Positions 5,864-7,406 of a stretch of 7,406 bases of DNA are shown here, piece after piece (position 1 is the first letter of the stretch; each line of letters begins with the position of its first letter). A program made the translations under genes and the position numbers. The stretch is taken from NCBI GenBank assembly GCA_946538445.1, contig CAMNGO010000101.1, forward strand, positions 1 through 7,406. The letters run 5' to 3'. The notes under the pieces were generated by a model. It had not been told where the DNA came from. It searched no databases and worked only from the letters and a program-made list of their open reading frames with translations. The stretch comes from an uncultured Lachnospiraceae bacterium (GTDB lineage: Bacteria > Bacillota > Clostridia > Lachnospirales > Lachnospiraceae).

Positions 5864-7054
5864 ATGAAAAAAGGAATTCAATACATCCTGTTGCTGGCAG
5901 TTATCCTCGTTTTGGGCGTCGGAGTCTTCTCCGTGGCAAAACGACTGGTGGGAACAGGAACCAATAAGCAGGAGACAACTTCCAAGACAAAGAAACAAGA
6001 AGCCGGTAAAGCCGGTAAGGATGCCCCGGAGGCTACCACGGAGAAAAAGGTGGACAACAGTGTCCCCATGACAAACCTGAAAGTGACAGCCCCTCAGGGA
6101 TACCTGCGTGTGGGAAACAGTATGAAGCTGGTGATTGAAACTGAACCGGCGGATGCCACCAATACAGAACTGGAGTGGACCTGCTCCAAAAAGGATGCGG
6201 TTACCGTGACCGACCAGGGAGAACTGACTCCCAATCCCGGCAGTGAGAAAAACACAGTCACTGTGACGGCCAAGGCCACGGACGGGTCAGACCTGACCCA
6301 GTCCTTCGAACTGCGGATCCTTCCTGCCATCGATCCATCCAAACCCATGGTGGCCATCACATTTGATGACGGTCCTAATCCGGACACCACCAATGTCATG
6401 CTGGATGCCCTGGAAGAAAACTATGCCCTGGCTACTTTCTTCTGCCTGGGACAAAATGTAGGTTATTATCCGGACGTGGTGAAAAGAGAGTTGGAACTGG
6501 GTATGGAAGTAGGAACTCATACTTACTCTCACCAACAGTTGACTGCCCTGAGCGCAGATGCCCTTGACAGCGAGATTAAGAAATCCCTGCAGGCCCACGA
6601 GGATGCGGTTGGTGTGAAGCCAAAACTCATGCGTCCGCCTTATGGTGCTTTTAATAAGAGTGTCCTGCAGGCAGTGGGCAGCTATGGTCTGTGCTGTATG
6701 AACTGGTCCCTGGACACGGAGGACTGGAAGACCAAGAACGCAGATGCTACTTACAAGATGGTCATGACCGCCCAGGACGGAGATGTGATCTTACTTCACG
6801 ATATCCACGAATACAATGTGGCAGCGGTTCAGCGCTTTGTGCCGGACCTCATGGCAGCCGGCTTCCAGCTGGTAACGGTACCGGAATTATATGAGAACAG
6901 AGGGGAAACCCTGGATCCCGGAACCGTCCATTTCCGTACGGATCCCACCACGGAATCATCCGGTGAGACCACTGCAGCCTCCTCAGAAGACGGAGCAACG
7001 CAAGAAGCTACAACGCAAGAAGCTACAACGGAAGAAGGAACAACAAGCAACTGA
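5864..7054 (+). CDS. Membrane-anchored NodB-domain polysaccharide (peptidoglycan?) deacetylase with Ig-like domain
   Basis: This 396-residue surface protein removes N-acetyl groups from a glycan, most plausibly peptidoglycan N-acetylglucosamine. Order: MKK and a hydrophobic helix (about 5-24; no lipobox Cys, so signal anchor or signal peptide); a Thr/Lys linker (31-65); a bacterial Ig-like (Big_2-type) domain (about 70-154, 'NLKVTAPQGYLRVGNSMKLVIETEPADATN... LEWTCS'); the NodB domain (about 161-346); and a Thr/Glu/Ser-rich tail (355-396). NodB motifs are complete: TFDDGP (D168 catalytic base, D169 metal), HTYSH (H219, H223 metal), RPPYG (257-261), 'WSLDTEDW' (281-288) and LLHD (H312). It should be an active metal-dependent enzyme. 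AGGAGA (5852-5857), six bases before ATG 5864, supports the start. It probably forms its own transcription unit. Deacetylation typically raises lysozyme resistance; the actual substrate is inferred, and chitooligosaccharide or xylan are alternatives. Confidence 0.9.
   Translation: MKKGIQYILLLAVILVLGVGVFSVAKRLVGTGTNKQETTSKTKKQEAGKAGKDAPEATTEKKVDNSVPMTNLKVTAPQGYLRVGNSMKLVIETEPADATNTELEWTCSKKDAVTVTDQGELTPNPGSEKNTVTVTAKATDGSDLTQSFELRILPAIDPSKPMVAITFDDGPNPDTTNVMLDALEENYALATFFCLGQNVGYYPDVVKRELELGMEVGTHTYSHQQLTALSADALDSEIKKSLQAHEDAVGVKPKLMRPPYGAFNKSVLQAVGSYGLCCMNWSLDTEDWKTKNADATYKMVMTAQDGDVILLHDIHEYNVAAVQRFVPDLMAAGFQLVTVPELYENRGETLDPGTVHFRTDPTTESSGETTAASSEDGATQEATTQEATTEEGTTSN
7001..7030 (+). repeat. 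Tandem 15-base repeat in the deacetylase tail
   Basis: CAAGAAGCTACAACG occurs twice in perfect tandem (7001-7015, 7016-7030), encoding QEATT-QEATT. A degenerate third unit (EEGTT) follows and a partial one (GCAACG) precedes. The period is a multiple of three, so copy-number changes would keep the reading frame. Confidence 0.9.
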
Positions 7055-7061
7055 CAACTAT

Positions 7062-7094
7062 ACCGGGGAGATTCTCCTGCAGAATCTCTCCGGT
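7062..7094 (+). terminator. Hairpin after the deacetylase gene, possible terminator
   Basis: Bases 7062-7075 (ACCGGGGAGATTCT) pair with 7081-7094 over 14 positions with one G-U wobble and a 5-base loop, seven bases past the stop codon. Only TTT (7093-7095) and then CG follow, so the U-tract is weak. It could end most transcripts or stabilise the mRNA 3' end while letting some read-through into the small gene that starts 30 bases later. Confidence 0.6.
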
Positions 7095-7124
7095 TTCGTA
7101 TATTATGACCGGAGAGGAGAAGCC

Positions 7125-7301
7125 ATGGGAGAAAAGAAAGATCAGAAGAAGGAAGAAATCCGCTATCACAATGATTATAGCCCTCGCTATCACTCTCCTT
7201 ATGACATTTACGAGAAAGCCAGAAACCATATGAAAGGGCTGAAAAGGAGAGAAGAGGAGGAAAATTTAAAAGTTAAACCCTCTAAATCAGAGAAAAATTA
7301 A
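7125..7301 (+). CDS. Small highly charged hypothetical protein (58 aa)
   Basis: I do not recognise this gene. ATG 7125 is preceded by GGAGAGGAGA (7111-7120), with AGGAG five bases from the start, a strong ribosome binding site that argues for real translation. The 58-residue product (MGEKKDQKKEEIRYHNDYSPRYHSPYDIYEKAR...) is about half Lys/Arg/Glu/Asp, has no hydrophobic segment and no cysteine, and has a Tyr/His/Pro-containing middle ('YHNDYSPRYHSPYDIYEKA') between charged ends. It is probably cytoplasmic and partly disordered. An in-frame extension upstream (to 6891) overlaps the deacetylase gene out of frame, has no ribosome binding site, and is unlikely. It may be a nucleic-acid-binding or stress-related small protein, but nothing in the sequence shows a function. 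Confidence 0.6.
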   Translation: MGEKKDQKKEEIRYHNDYSPRYHSPYDIYEKARNHMKGLKRREEEENLKVKPSKSEKN

Positions 7302-7406
7302 GAAAAAAAGAGAAAATAAGAGAAAAATATATAAATAAATAAATATATAAGAATATATGGTTTTTTCTCATTTGCATTTACCTTGCAAAAAACATATTAT
7401 AGTTAG
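7302..7406 (+). promoter_or_regulatory. AT-rich intergenic end with possible outward promoter
   Basis: Composition drops abruptly to almost pure A/T. It contains purine-rich A-runs, a short ATAA tandem (7331-7345) and an inverted pair GAGAAAAA (7320-7327)/TTTTTCTC (7362-7369). TTGCAT (7372-7377) and TATTAT (7395-7400) are spaced by 17 bases, a plausible sigma-A promoter reading right, with the A-tracts upstream as possible UP element. The inverted pair has no GC core and is at best a weak terminator. The downstream gene is outside the window. Confidence 0.4.

Noticed and set aside
7001..7045. CRISPR-like direct repeats
   Set aside because: These are short adjacent tandem units with no spacers, inside a coding tail.
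6891..7124. N-terminal extension of the small 58-aa gene
   Set aside because: It overlaps the deacetylase tail in another frame, where it merely reads the repeats as Lys/Arg, and it has no Shine-Dalgarno; ATG 7125 has a strong one.

Overview
The window reads as a stretch of chromosomal core genome from a low-to-moderate GC Firmicute, most likely a Lachnospiraceae or other Clostridia member. The evidence is gene order and protein character: RuvX end, DUF1292 protein, ribonuclease J, YlbF-family protein, short MltG-like protein, YrrM/TrmR-type methyltransferase, U32 'peptidase', elongation factor P. All genes lie on the + strand. No mobile element gene, tRNA, rRNA or CRISPR array is visible.

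Layout. Positions 1-83 hold the last codons of ruvX, and 111-386 a DUF1292 (YrzB-like) protein. A gene-free stretch of about 295 bases (387-681) follows. It contains a perfect 26-bp inverted repeat and three further hairpins, and it sits where related genomes often carry a Fur-family regulator (gene-order recollection, not verified). Then come rnj (682-2346, probably starting at TTG 682 rather than ATG 667) and a ylbF-like gene (2365-2742). A second hairpin sharing the first one's ATCAGAT...GTGACTCCC left arm follows at 2750-2792. Next are a single-TM protein with only the N-terminal part of MltG (2825-3196), a TrmR-like tRNA methyltransferase (3193-3837, ATGA overlap) and a TrhP-like U32 protein (about 3850-5076). 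efp (5170-5727) has its own promoter and a terminator hairpin. A membrane-anchored NodB polysaccharide deacetylase with an Ig-like domain (5864-7054) and a 58-aa charged hypothetical protein (7125-7301) follow. The window ends in a very AT-rich stretch with a possible promoter reading out to the right.

Functional logic. The first block joins DNA repair (RuvX) and RNA turnover (RNase J plus a YlbF-family protein; in Bacillus YlbF belongs to the Y-complex that modulates RNase Y). The middle block pairs the two enzymes that make 5-hydroxyuridine and then 5-methoxyuridine at tRNA wobble position 34, and is followed by EF-P, so it is largely about decoding. The last block is cell-envelope modification.

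Most of this is ordinary core genome. The parts most worth a second look are the two related palindromic elements flanking the rnj-ylbF pair, the structured leader before rnj with its TTG start, and the MltG-like protein that lacks a catalytic domain. No clear new multi-gene system is visible.
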